A stretch of DNA of 40,091 bases, from positions 1-40,091 of the IMG/VR virus record IMGVR_UViG_3300010373_000086. One strand, given 5' to 3'. Below, piece by piece: positions 23,101 to 31,237 of the stretch (position 1 is the first letter of the stretch; every line of letters begins with the position of its first letter). Under the pieces are notes generated by a model, which saw only the letters and a list, made by a program, of their open reading frames with translations, did no database searches and had not been told where the DNA came from. The position numbers and the translations under genes are program-made. The stretch comes from a virus.

Positions 23101-24748
23101 CTGTGGCACGACCGAATTTGACTAGCTTCTGCTCTGCGTATACCGCTACAGCGACGCTAAGTACTCCACCGATTGTGAGTCCTAGCGCCTCGGCGATAGC
23201 CTTATGGCGCTCCATCCAACCGATGGCCTGACCAGTGTCATGTCCAAGCTCCTGAATCTTTGGTATTAGGAACGCCCCGAGCTTGTCGTCAAGCACAGTG
23301 ACGGCGGCATGTAGCTGTTCAGTCTCGAATGAGAGTTCGTGCTCCTTGGTCAACCAGTCGGACCCGAAACTGTGGGACCCCTTCCCGATGTCCGCGTACT
23401 TTTCCTGGAGACGACTGACCTGGTGGAGAAGAACCTGTACGCCCGTGGATTGGCGTCCGCCGAACGCGCGAGCTATAATGAGACCCTGTTGGTCTGCAGT
23501 CGCTCCTGAGTCGTGCAGATGAGTCTTCAGGTCCTCTAGCGCCTTGACGATCCCACCAGAACGCATGTCCGATGCGAGCTGGAGGGTAGAGAGTCCCACA
23601 GCACCAAGGGCCTTACTAGCTGCAGCCGAGGGGGCCGCCATGATCCGTATAGCGCTCGTTAGCTTGGTCGCGGCGTCCTGGCCACGAATGTTGTTGTCGC
23701 CGAAGACTGCTAGCGCAGCGCCCACATCCCGGATACTGAGGCCGTAGGTCTTCATTGGGCCGAGCAGACCTGTACCGAAGGCGTCGGCGAGGTCTTGCAT
23801 TTTCATGTCGCCGGACCCGACGATGCTGTTCATCGCGCCCATCGCCTGCCCGTAGTTCTGGACACCGGAGATCCCGGAGACGATCGCTGCGTCTAGAGCG
23901 TTCGTGACGTCTACGAGGTTGGCGTTGCCGACCTTTGCGCCCTCGGCAGCGATCTTGAGGACGTTCATCGCCTTGGCGCCACGGAGACCAACGGACTCGA
24001 CGTGGTAGAGCCCTTCAGCTAGCTGTTGCGGGCCCGTACCGACGCTTGCGGACATCCCCTCGACCGCGCCGGTCATCTTCCCCACTTCGGCCTGTGTCGC
24101 GCCGGCCTGAGTGTGGATCATCTCCATTTGCTTCTGGAGAGCCGCAGCGCCCTTTACGCCCTCATAAGCAGCCGCAGTGAACCCGACAATCCCTGCTCCA
24201 AGGGTGAGCTTCCCCATTGACGACAGGGCGCTCCCGAGCTTCGCGCTCTTAGTCTCTGCCTCGTCGAACTGCTTCCCCATTTTCGAGAGGGACCCCGACA
24301 TCGGGATACCCCACGATTCGCCCATCTTCCCGAGCCGTGAGAGAGCGTTCCCAGCCTTCGTCGTCCCATCGTCGAACGCCTTGCTGATCCGGGAACCAGA
24401 GACCTCGGCTGCCTGGGCCGCTCGTGCAGCAGCAGCCTCTTGCTCGTCGGCGGAAAGGCCCATCCGCTTAGCTGCGTCAGCAGCAGCAGCAGACGCCACC
24501 TTCTGGGCGCGGGTCATCTCGTCCTGGGCAGCCACGAACGCTGTCGCAGCACGCCCAGCGGCTGCTATCTGCTCATCGGCGGATGCTCCAGCCTGCTTTG
24601 CTTGCTCTGCGGCTGCAGCTCCGGCTCGTTTGGCGGAGTCGACCATCGTGTTGGCCGAGTCGCTGACGACAAGACCGGCGCGACGGAACGAGTCCTCCAG
24701 GTCCTTTGTGTTCCCGAGAGCGGTGACTGTGACTACGCGACCAGGCAT
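20171..24748 (-). CDS. Tape measure protein with lysozyme and M23-like domains
   Basis: 1525 residues. A coiled-coil start (1-190) leads to the TP901 tape-measure core (about 200-450: MEMIHTQAGATQAEVGKMTG, LRDVGAALAVFGDNN-type segments). Membrane-prone helices occur around 520-540 and 660-690. Residues 727-850 form a phage tail lysozyme-like domain (YGESGLNPKATG with the candidate Glu753, GAYGIAQWLGSR). Residues about 905-1015 resemble a peptidase M23 domain (DFSGLHPGARIGAIGSG, VREGQRVKAGQTIGTY) but the HxH zinc motif is replaced by GLEFGF, so it is probably inactive. A long Ala/Gln/Glu coiled coil fills 1080-1480. It sets the tail length and would locally open peptidoglycan during entry. Confidence 0.88.
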   Translation of the reverse strand: MPGRVVTVTALGNTKDLEDSFRRAGLVVSDSANTMVDSAKRAGAAAAEQAKQAGASADEQIAAAGRAATAFVAAQDEMTRAQKVASAAAADAAKRMGLSADEQEAAAARAAQAAEVSGSRISKAFDDGTTKAGNALSRLGKMGESWGIPMSGSLSKMGKQFDEAETKSAKLGSALSSMGKLTLGAGIVGFTAAAYEGVKGAAALQKQMEMIHTQAGATQAEVGKMTGAVEGMSASVGTGPQQLAEGLYHVESVGLRGAKAMNVLKIAAEGAKVGNANLVDVTNALDAAIVSGISGVQNYGQAMGAMNSIVGSGDMKMQDLADAFGTGLLGPMKTYGLSIRDVGAALAVFGDNNIRGQDAATKLTSAIRIMAAPSAAASKALGAVGLSTLQLASDMRSGGIVKALEDLKTHLHDSGATADQQGLIIARAFGGRQSTGVQVLLHQVSRLQEKYADIGKGSHSFGSDWLTKEHELSFETEQLHAAVTVLDDKLGAFLIPKIQELGHDTGQAIGWMERHKAIAEALGLTIGGVLSVAVAVYAEQKLVKFGRATATAVGDLAKFAGAVESAAARVIARFTAEDEAATVSSAKIEAASATSSAAVEAEAAKMQMSFEEIDTGFAGTATSAETAASGIEGTMATEAGAVAAADSEIEASNTAAGASFASLAGKIGMIGVAFASAEVGAHAFGAALEGITGEKQAKSLSELIGGETLGEKEVHYAKGPVGSAAGGNVTSFLQKHGLSHPAAEGVMRALYGESGLNPKATGSEGAYGIAQWLGSRLEGLKKYAGGKIGPGNAAGPGDSMQEQLEYLWYELNHGERGTLKGLEGAKSSRQAAELFIRKFERPENSQIPKIMERAFGSSAPKGASHAATSHETHPTESKALKEYLESATGSKKKKRKVEPYVSPFLDPAGLHRGREDEGIDFSGLHPGARIGAIGSGVIDKIIQDWYKGEPLIEEELTSGTHKGQHVYYAEQIASMVREGQRVKAGQTIGTYAKTGTGLEFGFGAGGGRTLAQATTGYKEGQVTPAAVEYSKFLATLGKPGSALGVANLVAATEEKEAKKHAAAMKRLEGSGTGKLKTYEADIQTGNIKILEKLLGAHTVVENAHGSGIAQPTLTTAKSEAEKAFDKLVKELRATHEKGLVQLASQLTVAHKQALSTLDAELLASQEKADVRKMNLEVVEMKDQTKIAEDMAMKVIEGWKDAENLMVTGINNATTALKDAGQSISDAMSAEATAIRDNTQEMADANAAAVQQIQDRSQTEVDKLGERGLYGLNLVAQQQQVSLDQMKTGYDAQNAFAQQAIDKAQTETDSATAATQAMIDAVTAQQDVLVGQAKTSVATTEQNENAAIQGAQQNLDNVTRTTNQAVQEAENAAQKVATGTQAQQQIAEAAVEHAKAEQSKQVAQAEASLAAAKNASSAALQQAQNALSTAEANAAKAEQEASNAVANAKGHAEIVLAEANKILVEAQDKANIAEAEQQALIEKTKAEANTQYAGSGLTVNIEGVNPTDAAAIASEVGWVMRTQIPA

Positions 24749-25251
24749 TACGCTCCGATCGACTCAAGAACGGCGGACTCGATAGCGTCGAGCGCCATCT
24801 CGGCCACTTGATCTGTTGTCTCCTCGAGAGCAGGAGCCAGGAACGCGGGATGACTGTTCTTTTCGGTCCAACGGTTCTTGTACTTGTCTCCACCCGAGTG
24901 TGCTTGGTCATACGTGAGGTAGACTGGGTGTCGAATGAACCCCCTACCTTTGTTCTCGATCGGCGCGGCGTTGGGGGCTGCGTCGCCACCAAAACTGACC
25001 TTGATGTTGCCGCGCCCCGTCGTCCTGACTTTTCTCGATCCGGGGACGCGACGCGAATAGGACGCGTTTCTCGCTGCCGCATCGGCGATCAGCTCGCCAC
25101 CCGCACGCAACCCCTTCTGGCAACCCTTCCATGCAGCCGGGGATGCTGCGCGTATGTCCTTTGCGAGTCGTGCGATCGAATCGACATCGACAACTATCGG
25201 TTGGCCGGTCAGGCTTGTTTTAGGGGTACTGACGGTTAGCGGCATTACCAT
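24748..25251 (-). CDS. HK97 gp10-like neck/tail protein (tentative)
   Basis: 167 residues. The segment AWKGCQKGLRAGGELIADAA then the Arg/Ser-rich RNASYSRRVPGSRKVR and a beta part (NIKVSFGGDAAPNAAPIENK) resemble the HK97-gp10/minor-tail group. Such proteins usually sit between connector and tail terminator, but here the gene lies after the chaperones and directly before the tape measure gene, so the assignment is uncertain. Its ATG is four bases after the frame end of the long chaperone form. Starts at 25251 or 25245 are both possible. Confidence 0.55.
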   Translation of the reverse strand: MVMPLTVSTPKTSLTGQPIVVDVDSIARLAKDIRAASPAAWKGCQKGLRAGGELIADAAARNASYSRRVPGSRKVRTTGRGNIKVSFGGDAAPNAAPIENKGRGFIRHPVYLTYDQAHSGGDKYKNRWTEKNSHPAFLAPALEETTDQVAEMALDAIESAVLESIGA

Positions 25252-25753
25252 GAACCCCCTGCCTTCGCGGCCTCTTTCTTAGTTTCCAACCACTTATCTG
25301 ACCAGTCGATCAGGGTCAGGAAATCGAGCCATGACAGCTCGTCTACTTCACGTGGCGTGACGTGACAGACGGTTGCTAGCTGTCCGAGGTGTTCTCGTCG
25401 GAGTCGCTCGGGATCTCCGTCGAGCTTCGGGTTGGGAGGACCTGGGTCCCCTCGGTAGGAGGGTCAGTCGTCTCGATCTTCTCGTCCTCAGCGTCTTCGA
25501 GGAATCCCTTTAGGGGAAAGTCGGGCATTTGGTTGGGCTCAGGCACGTTCGCCTCACCGGCAGCCGTACGCGCGACCCATAGGGCGCAGACGGCCGCCTC
25601 GGGGTCCAGGAGACGCAAGGCCCCGATGAATGCCATGTACCTGCCGAGTTCCGGTCCGTACCATCCCTTTATCTGCCGCAGACGTCCGACGGTCAGATCC
25701 TCGAAGCTGAACGGATATTTCTTTTCTCCTACGTTGAGGATAAGGTCAGCCAT
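25245..25753 (-). CDS. Tail assembly chaperone, long form made by -1 frameshift
   Basis: The minus-1 frame is open from about 25463 to the TAA at 25245-25247 and reads as real protein: DPERLRREHLGQLATVCHVT, then PREVDELSWLDFLTLIDWSD. It has no start of its own, so it is reached from the 125-residue chaperone by a -1 shift, giving about 169 residues. A stop in the -1 frame at 25464-25466 limits the slip to downstream of it; the GAG-GGG-ACC run at 25448-25451 allows a GGG codon to re-pair with GGG. This is the G/GT arrangement conserved in tailed phages, where the long form helps load the tape measure protein. Confidence 0.75.
25376..25753 (-). CDS. Tail assembly chaperone, short form
   Basis: 125 residues with AAGGAG ahead of the ATG. 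The N-terminal domain (ADLILNVGEKKYPFSFEDLT, then VGRLRQIKGWYGPELGRYMA) fits small siphovirus tail assembly chaperones found between major tail and tape measure genes. The acidic, Ser/Thr-rich end (ETTDPPTEGTQVLPTR) is the part replaced in the long form. Works in the cytoplasm during tail assembly. Confidence 0.8.
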   Translation of the reverse strand: MADLILNVGEKKYPFSFEDLTVGRLRQIKGWYGPELGRYMAFIGALRLLDPEAAVCALWVARTAAGEANVPEPNQMPDFPLKGFLEDAEDEKIETTDPPTEGTQVLPTRSSTEIPSDSDENTSDS

Positions 25754-25762
25754 CGATTCTCC

Positions 25763-26806
25763 TTAAAACGTCGTATCCGCGGTGATGAGTGATGCCTTCA
25801 CCGCCGGTTCGTTAGTAGCGTTGATCGTGCCCTTCAACGTAACCGTGTTTTTCACGATGTCAGGCCCGTCGAGAGGGGCCTCGCCGCCCGTCTGGATGAA
25901 CGCGTTCGTGAACGACATCGAGAGCGTGTTCTTCTTGCCAGAACTCCCGATGGCTCCTCCGACGGCGGTCATAGTCATGGCTTGCGGTTCGTTTTTCAGG
26001 AACGTTTCGAGGATCGTCTTTGCTGCTTCGGTGTAATCGACTTCCGCGACGAGAGTGATGTCAATCAGTCCGTTTGTGACGGGCATTTCCTTGTGTTCCT
26101 GGCCGAGATAGATCCGGTCGGTCGCGAGCTTGTGCTCCAACGTCACTGTGATCTTCTTGACACCCCCAAGAGTCGCCTGAGAACCGGGGGGACCGATGGT
26201 AAAAACGGATTCTGTGCTTCCCATCGAGAACGGTACAGCCGCCGTGGTGTAAACCGGCACGATTAGCCCTGTTTCCGTCTCGGGGTACTGGGCGTCCCAA
26301 TCATAGCTGTAGGTGACTAGGCCGGTACGGTCGAATACCCACTCTGCCTTCTGGATCATGCACGAGTGGTAGTTGTACGCTTGCTGTTCACCCGCGCTGG
26401 TGGGGACACCCATCTGCATGTCGAAGAACGCTTTGTTCTTTTCAGGCGGTTCGACCTTGATCCCGGAGGCGCCCCCGAGTTCGTATGCTGTTGTCGTACC
26501 GGCTTTTTCTAGGGTCGCACCAGAACCAAAGGCGCAAGCGAGAAGCAACGCGGCCCCCGTACTCATCATGTCTCCCGTGAGGGGACCCTTGGCGTCGCGC
26601 CACGTTTGTACATGCGCGGAACCGATATCGACCGCTCGACCACCGGCAAGATACGGACCGCCCTGGACGATGTGGGGATCGTGTGTCGGCTTGTTTGTCT
26701 TGACTGACGGCAGCGTACGAGTGGGGGTTGCCCATGTTCCGCCATATGTTGGTTGAGCAGCTATCGCGACGAACCCGCCGAGACCGCTGCCGATGGTATT
26801 AGCCAT
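25763..26806 (-). CDS. Major tail (tube) protein
   Basis: 347 residues with AAAGGAG before the ATG. The start GSGLGGFVAIAAQPTYGGTW and the alternating beta pattern throughout (AEWVFDRTGLVTYSYDW, ITVTLEHKLATDRIYLGQEH, LIDITLVAEVDYTEAAKTIL) fit siphovirus tube proteins. The position between tail terminator genes and the chaperone pair agrees. About 350 residues is large for the tube fold, so an extra surface domain is likely. Confidence 0.85.
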   Translation of the reverse strand: MANTIGSGLGGFVAIAAQPTYGGTWATPTRTLPSVKTNKPTHDPHIVQGGPYLAGGRAVDIGSAHVQTWRDAKGPLTGDMMSTGAALLLACAFGSGATLEKAGTTTAYELGGASGIKVEPPEKNKAFFDMQMGVPTSAGEQQAYNYHSCMIQKAEWVFDRTGLVTYSYDWDAQYPETETGLIVPVYTTAAVPFSMGSTESVFTIGPPGSQATLGGVKKITVTLEHKLATDRIYLGQEHKEMPVTNGLIDITLVAEVDYTEAAKTILETFLKNEPQAMTMTAVGGAIGSSGKKNTLSMSFTNAFIQTGGEAPLDGPDIVKNTVTLKGTINATNEPAVKASLITADTTF

Positions 26807-26811
26807 GTGGC

Positions 26812-27045
26812 TTACTCCTTTTCTCCGGTCTCCACCGGCTCGGTCCCTGTCGCACCCGGATCATCGGAGGCGGACTTGTCTTTACTACTTCCCCTGGACG
26901 CTTTACGCGGCTCACCCTTTGACCAAACGCCACTGATACCAGCCGCAATCTGCTCGTCTGTGAAATCGTAGCTTTCGCCCGGTCTCACGCCGGGCTCATC
27001 CTGCTCTACGATGGCTGCCTGATGGTCACGGTTATATAGGCGCAC
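26812..27045 (-). CDS. Small tail-region protein with a charged tail
   Basis: 77 residues from a GTG at 27045, chosen because AAGGAG lies 7 bases upstream. The N-terminal half (VRLYNRDHQAAIVEQDEPGV, GESYDFTDEQIAAG) resembles short head-tail or tail proteins seen before the tube gene; the rest is Lys/Ser/Glu/Asp-rich and probably disordered. Function unknown. Confidence 0.65.
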   Translation of the reverse strand: MRLYNRDHQAAIVEQDEPGVRPGESYDFTDEQIAAGISGVWSKGEPRKASRGSSKDKSASDDPGATGTEPVETGEKE

Positions 27046-27056
27046 CAGTCTTCTCC

Positions 27057-27599
27057 TTATTCGGGTGTGAGGATCGCCTCGAAACTGAAACCCCAGTCCA
27101 GTACTCCACACCATCCAGCGGGGCCCCCACCCATCTCTCCGGGCGCAGCGTCATACCTCGCATAGCTCGGCAACATCAAGTACGGGGTTGGCCCTTCAGT
27201 GTCGAGTATCGGCATGTTCCTGTTGGACATGGCCGGCGTCATAACGCAAGCCTGAAACAATGCGTAGGTTTCGGCTAGGACTTTCGTGGCTAGTTTCTGG
27301 TTGACTGCGGGAGAGTCGCCCGTGAAGACCGTTGTCTTTCCGACGATTTCGTATCGCTCCTTTTGAGCAAATACGCCGATGCTCTTCCATTCAAATTGGT
27401 GATTCTCGATTTTCGAGAGGATGATGTAACTCTTGGGCTCGTACTGGCTCAACTCGAACGGGAACACGCTCACCGGAGTTGCTTGTCCGGCCGCTGCTTC
27501 CCCTACGAGCTTTAGGAAAGCTGCGTAGATTCCTGGAGCCGAAGAGATGAGATCCTGCGTTCCGAGAGGCAGCGTGTCCGACACGACAACCGGACTCAC
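27057..27599 (-). CDS. Tail terminator / neck-like protein
   Basis: 180 residues from a GTG at 27599 that overlaps the upstream TAG. Helical start, then long beta segments (KSYIILSKIENHQFEWKSIG, RYEIVGKTTVFTGDSP), and a C-terminal aromatic stretch. Order (connector, this gene, small gene, tube) fits the tail terminator or tail-completion position. The family is variable in sequence, so the call rests largely on context. Confidence 0.6.
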   Translation of the reverse strand: MSPVVVSDTLPLGTQDLISSAPGIYAAFLKLVGEAAAGQATPVSVFPFELSQYEPKSYIILSKIENHQFEWKSIGVFAQKERYEIVGKTTVFTGDSPAVNQKLATKVLAETYALFQACVMTPAMSNRNMPILDTEGPTPYLMLPSYARYDAAPGEMGGGPAGWCGVLDWGFSFEAILTPE

Positions 27600-28258
27600 T
27601 ATCCCATCCCCTGCTGTGCGTAGGGCGACAGGAACTCCTGAACGCGGTGAGGGACTGCGGCAAACATGCCGACAGGCGGATTCTCTGGGTCATATCCAGC
27701 GGGCGCCGGGACGCTACGGCTAGCTTGTTGTGTGTTACGCCACCAGTGCGCTATCAGCTCAAGCGTTGCGCGCCGAATATCGGCCGGCACGGGATTGTAG
27801 CCCGCAACCCACGTCACTTCGATATTGCGTTGTCCGGGGAACCAGGGTCGCTGGACGAGCCCGGTGAAGGTCCTGATTAGCCGGCCGGTGAGAGCTTCGA
27901 GTTGGAAGACTTCCTGGCCACCCTGGTTAGCTGGGGTTTGTTCGGTCAGTTCGTGGGGTCCCGAGCTTCCCCAATACTCAACGACCCTCTTGACTTCGAG
28001 CACTGGATAGTAGGGGAGCATTACGCTTGACCCATTCAGTCCAGTCCATCCGGAGAACCGTCGCCAGAACTTGGTAGGCGCTATTGGGCGCCCGAGATAA
28101 TTCTGGACCCACTGGCAACTCATGTCGATGGTTTCCTGGAGTTGCACGTTCTCGGCCTCGGGAACCGAGAGCGATGTGAATTGAAGGTATGGCTTGACGT
28201 CGCTTTCGAGATCCAAATAGTTCTGCCACGCCGATGTAGTCTCGATTTGGGCGGTCAT
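27599..28258 (-). CDS. Head-tail connector (gp6-like) protein
   Basis: 219 residues. YLQFTSLSVPEAENVQLQET, WVQNYLGRPIAPTKFWRRFS, then IRRATLELIAHWWRNTQQ with Trp- and Arg-rich helices is the pattern of HK97 gp6/SPP1 gp15-like adaptor proteins. These form the ring under the portal. Position right after the capsid and glycosylation genes and before the tail terminator agrees. Confidence 0.8.
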   Translation of the reverse strand: MTAQIETTSAWQNYLDLESDVKPYLQFTSLSVPEAENVQLQETIDMSCQWVQNYLGRPIAPTKFWRRFSGWTGLNGSSVMLPYYPVLEVKRVVEYWGSSGPHELTEQTPANQGGQEVFQLEALTGRLIRTFTGLVQRPWFPGQRNIEVTWVAGYNPVPADIRRATLELIAHWWRNTQQASRSVPAPAGYDPENPPVGMFAAVPHRVQEFLSPYAQQGMG

Positions 28259-28259
28259 G

Positions 28260-28595
28260 TCAACCTCCGAACGGCTGTTGCGGAAGCAACGTGCCCAGGT
28301 CGATCGAGCCGCTACCTGTGGGTACGATTATGTAGAAGGTCTCTGGTGAGTCGCCGAGTAGCCGAAAGTCAACTCGCCACTGTGAATCTGTAGGGATCGT
28401 TTCCTGGTCGGTGTTAGCGAGCAGTTCTTGAGAAAGCTTCCCTTCGCTGTTGAGGTTCGCGGTGATCTCCGACGGCAAGATGGTGGTGCCGTTGTTGGTT
28501 ATCCTCTTCGTCAAGGTGAACGTGATAGCCCCCGAGCCGGGCGTACCGTCAGCGTTCTCAACCGTGTGCGTTATGAGACGACGGCTAAAACTCAC
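28260..28595 (-). CDS. Small beta-rich structural protein (unknown)
   Basis: 111 residues from a GTG at 28595, in a GTGA overlap with the upstream glycosyltransferase stop and with GGAAGGAG before it. The beta-rich, Thr/Asn-rich sequence (AITFTLTKRITNNGTTILP, EGKLSQELLANTDQE) resembles an immunoglobulin-like or fibronectin-type domain, as in small capsid decoration or tail proteins. No catalytic motif. Confidence 0.65.
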   Translation of the reverse strand: MSFSRRLITHTVENADGTPGSGAITFTLTKRITNNGTTILPSEITANLNSEGKLSQELLANTDQETIPTDSQWRVDFRLLGDSPETFYIIVPTGSGSIDLGTLLPQQPFGG

Positions 28596-29224
28596 TGTTG
28601 CTCCTTCCAACTAGAGCCGGCAGGGCCTGGGATAGCGTGCTCCAGGTAGTAGGCATCTTCTGCGTCGGGCTCCGTCACGTACCAGGACATGTGGCGCGCC
28701 TGATAAGGAGCACCAGTGCGGACCGCTCGATAGTCGAACCGCGCTCCAGGCCGATAGAGAGCGAAAGTGGTGTCGATGAGCGAGTCGAAGGCGCCGGGCT
28801 CAAGTTCCCGGTCTGGTGAGACGAGCGACTGCTCCCATTTGAGGCTTGGGAGCGTTGCCGGAAGATCGTCCAGATGCAATCCAAGACCAGCCTTCGGGAA
28901 CGTGGGATATCGCTCCAGAAGGTCGTATAGATGAGCTACAGCATCGTGTGGACACTCTGCGATCGGTATGACGTCGGGGTCTGTGTAGACGAACCACTCG
29001 CCGGGCACGAGGTCTGTGATCCAGAGTGCGCGTGAGCCGGCGTTCCGTCCGAGATGGATGACTTCGTGCGACGTCGCCTTGTAGTAGGCAAGCAGCGGCT
29101 CGTAGGTCGAATCGTTGTCCAGCAGGACAATGCGCTCATGACTCGCAGTCTCAAGCCATTCGACTAGCGCGCGTAGAGGTGTTACACGGTCTCGGCAGTT
29201 TATGTAGATCGGGGTGTCGCTCAC
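28592..29224 (-). CDS. Glycosyltransferase, GT-A type
   Basis: 210 residues, GTG start in a GTGA overlap with the epimerase stop. LLDNDSTYEPLLAYY and the DxD-containing FVYTDPDVIPIAE (D82, D84) are typical of GT-A enzymes, which use a nucleotide sugar and a divalent metal. The acceptor is not deducible. It is one of several such genes between capsid and connector genes. Confidence 0.75.
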   Translation of the reverse strand: MSDTPIYINCRDRVTPLRALVEWLETASHERIVLLDNDSTYEPLLAYYKATSHEVIHLGRNAGSRALWITDLVPGEWFVYTDPDVIPIAECPHDAVAHLYDLLERYPTFPKAGLGLHLDDLPATLPSLKWEQSLVSPDRELEPGAFDSLIDTTFALYRPGARFDYRAVRTGAPYQARHMSWYVTEPDAEDAYYLEHAIPGPAGSSWKEQQ

Positions 29225-30081
29225 GCCGCCAAAGCGCGCCTGACGCCCTCCTCAACGCTGATCTTCGGCTCGTAATACTGTCGGAGTAGCGAGTTGTCGC
29301 ACACGCGGTGGAGAACACCCACGGGCTTGTCGCTGAGGTGCCTGACGGCGACGTCGTAGCCTGCTGCCTTCATGCAGAGCTGGGCAAGCTCGTCCATTGA
29401 CGTGGGAACACCCGTACCGAGGTTTACGGGACCGTCTACGCCAGAGTGAGCGAGAACTAGGACCGCCGAGACAAGATCGTCGATGTGGATGAAGTCCCTG
29501 ACCTGCGTTCCGTCGCCCCAGACGACAAAGGGATCGTCGTGGCGCTTGGCTCGACGGATGAATTCGGGGAACGGGTAGCAGTCGTCTTGGTCGTGGTCGT
29601 AAGAGGAGAACGGTCGCACGACGGTGACGGGGACCACGGTGGTGCGGACGCACTGGGCGACCATCTCGCCCGTCAGCTTCGCCCACCCGTAGCTCTCGTC
29701 CGGTACCCCGATCAGGTCAAAGCGAATGTCGTCCTCAGCGAGTTTGCAAGCTTTCTGCTGGAGGGCGACCGGATAGGAAGCCGCGCTCGAGAAGAACACG
29801 ACACGCTCGGGTCTCGTGCGTAGCGCCCACTCAAAGAGTGCTCCGTCGAGCTGAAGATTGTTAGCTCCGAGAAGCGCGGCATTGCAGTCGATGCCCTCTC
29901 GGCCGCCTACGGTCGCCGCACAGTGGAAGACGAGGCCGAAGTGTTGGTCGCTTGCGAATAGGTCTCGGCAGTCGAGGTCTTCCTTGAGATCACAGCGGAA
30001 CACATTGTGGCCTTCGCCCTCAAGGGCCGTAACGAGGTGCCTGCCGATGAAGCCAGCGGAGCCGGTGACGAGGACGCTCAC
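29221..30081 (-). CDS. NAD-dependent sugar epimerase/dehydratase (extended SDR)
   Basis: 286 residues from a GTG at 30081. VLVTGSAGFIGRHLV (Gly-rich NAD site), SSAASYP (Ser), YGWAK (Y131, K135) and RDFIHIDDLVSAVL are the hallmarks of extended SDRs acting on nucleotide sugars, such as GDP-sugar or UDP-sugar epimerases and reductases. The exact substrate cannot be told. It most likely makes the sugar donor used by the neighbouring glycosyltransferases. Confidence 0.88.
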   Translation of the reverse strand: MSVLVTGSAGFIGRHLVTALEGEGHNVFRCDLKEDLDCRDLFASDQHFGLVFHCAATVGGREGIDCNAALLGANNLQLDGALFEWALRTRPERVVFFSSAASYPVALQQKACKLAEDDIRFDLIGVPDESYGWAKLTGEMVAQCVRTTVVPVTVVRPFSSYDHDQDDCYPFPEFIRRAKRHDDPFVVWGDGTQVRDFIHIDDLVSAVLVLAHSGVDGPVNLGTGVPTSMDELAQLCMKAAGYDVAVRHLSDKPVGVLHRVCDNSLLRQYYEPKISVEEGVRRALAA

Positions 30082-30734
30082 AAGATGCTCCGCACACGGT
30101 CAACGATCCCGGGATGCTCGTCGGCGATAAACGCTGCGTACGCTTGCCGATCGTGCTCATAATGCGAGTCGTTGGCTCGGTTCACGTCGTCCTCCTGCGC
30201 CTTTCCGGCAGACGGGTGCAAATGCTCTATGAGGACATCCGGCAGATACTTGGAGCGCCCGATATCGGTTGCGAGTTTCAGCCAGTAGTTGTCGGCGTAC
30301 AAGTGCTTGAGTGCCGGCGGGAAGAACCAGCCAAGCTTCCGGATGATGTCGGCCGACCAAAACGGTGCGGTGGGTAGTCGCTCGTCTTGGAGACCGTCTG
30401 CCGTGTACACGAGCCCAGACCGAATCGTGCCCATCGCGTCTTCGACTGCTGTGTCCCAGCCTTGAGTGCGGGGCCGGTGATCGTCACCAAAGGACGCGAG
30501 GATGTCCGCGCCATCGGCCAGGGCGAGCAGGGCGAGATAGTTCGTCCAAGGCGCAAGCTGCTTGCGCGGCCCGACTACATAGCGAACGTCCGGAAGCCTC
30601 TCGTAAAAATCGGCGTCGTCTTCGTCGAGCCCCACGTAGATTGCGATGTCGCCGCCAGCCGTTTCGCGTGCCGCTTCGATCATTTCCGTGAGTTGCCGCG
30701 GCCGCGCGCGAGAGGGCGTAAGGACGGCGATCAC
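30078..30734 (-). CDS. Glycosyltransferase-like protein (GT-A)
   Basis: 218 residues from a GTG at 30734 that overlaps the upstream TAG (TAGTG); the longer frame to 30851 would run through the neighbour. VIAVLTPSRARPRQLTEMIE, AIYVGLDEDDADFYERLP, and ADILASFGDDHRPRTQGWD (DDH in the DxD position) point to a GT-A fold. Later motifs (WFFPPALKHLYADNYWLKLA) resemble family 2-type transferases. Acceptor unknown. Confidence 0.75.
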   Translation of the reverse strand: MIAVLTPSRARPRQLTEMIEAARETAGGDIAIYVGLDEDDADFYERLPDVRYVVGPRKQLAPWTNYLALLALADGADILASFGDDHRPRTQGWDTAVEDAMGTIRSGLVYTADGLQDERLPTAPFWSADIIRKLGWFFPPALKHLYADNYWLKLATDIGRSKYLPDVLIEHLHPSAGKAQEDDVNRANDSHYEHDRQAYAAFIADEHPGIVDRVRSIL

Positions 30735-31237
30735 TACCAGCACCCATGCGTCGGCATGATCTCCTCGCCATCCTGCACGCGAAGATGTTCGAGCGGTGGT
30801 CCGTGTACACACTTGGTCTCGCCCGCCGACTCGAGCACTCCCTGGAGCCACGCGTCAAGGCGACACCAGTGCTTCGGTGGATGATGCTCGTCGCCCTCGT
30901 TTTCGGCCACCCGCGCGAGTGCGTCGGGGACCCTAGCTATGAGATCAGCAGTGAACTTGGCGCACCCAAGGCCCGCATACTCGACACCCACGTAGGGCAC
31001 AAGGAAGCTGCACCAATCAGACGGGCATTCGTCTAGTTCGTTGAGCGTATCGGAGCGAACAACGACGTCGTGCTCAACCACACAGAACGTCTCCCCCGTG
31101 TTCCACAGCGAGTCGAAGAGTCCCCAGTAAGCACTATCACCACCGGCCACGTTGTGTGGCCACCATTCATGGCCTGTCAGCTCAAGGGCACGGCAGACCG
31201 GGGCGCAAGAGTGCGTAAACGGTAGGATCACTCGCAA
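30734..31237 (-). CDS. Glycosyltransferase-like protein
   Basis: 167 residues. WGLFDSLWNTGETFCVVEHD and NELDECPSDWCSFLVPY parallel the protein at 32482 (VNVEHDMECSDELIQQLLDC, then CPHPLCTHAY), with EHD as the presumed metal-binding motif. Short for a full GT-A domain. A TTG at 31237 (GAGGAG upstream, good spacing) or GTG at 31231 (GTGA overlap) may be the start. Confidence 0.65.
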   Translation of the reverse strand: MRVILPFTHSCAPVCRALELTGHEWWPHNVAGGDSAYWGLFDSLWNTGETFCVVEHDVVVRSDTLNELDECPSDWCSFLVPYVGVEYAGLGCAKFTADLIARVPDALARVAENEGDEHHPPKHWCRLDAWLQGVLESAGETKCVHGPPLEHLRVQDGEEIMPTHGCW

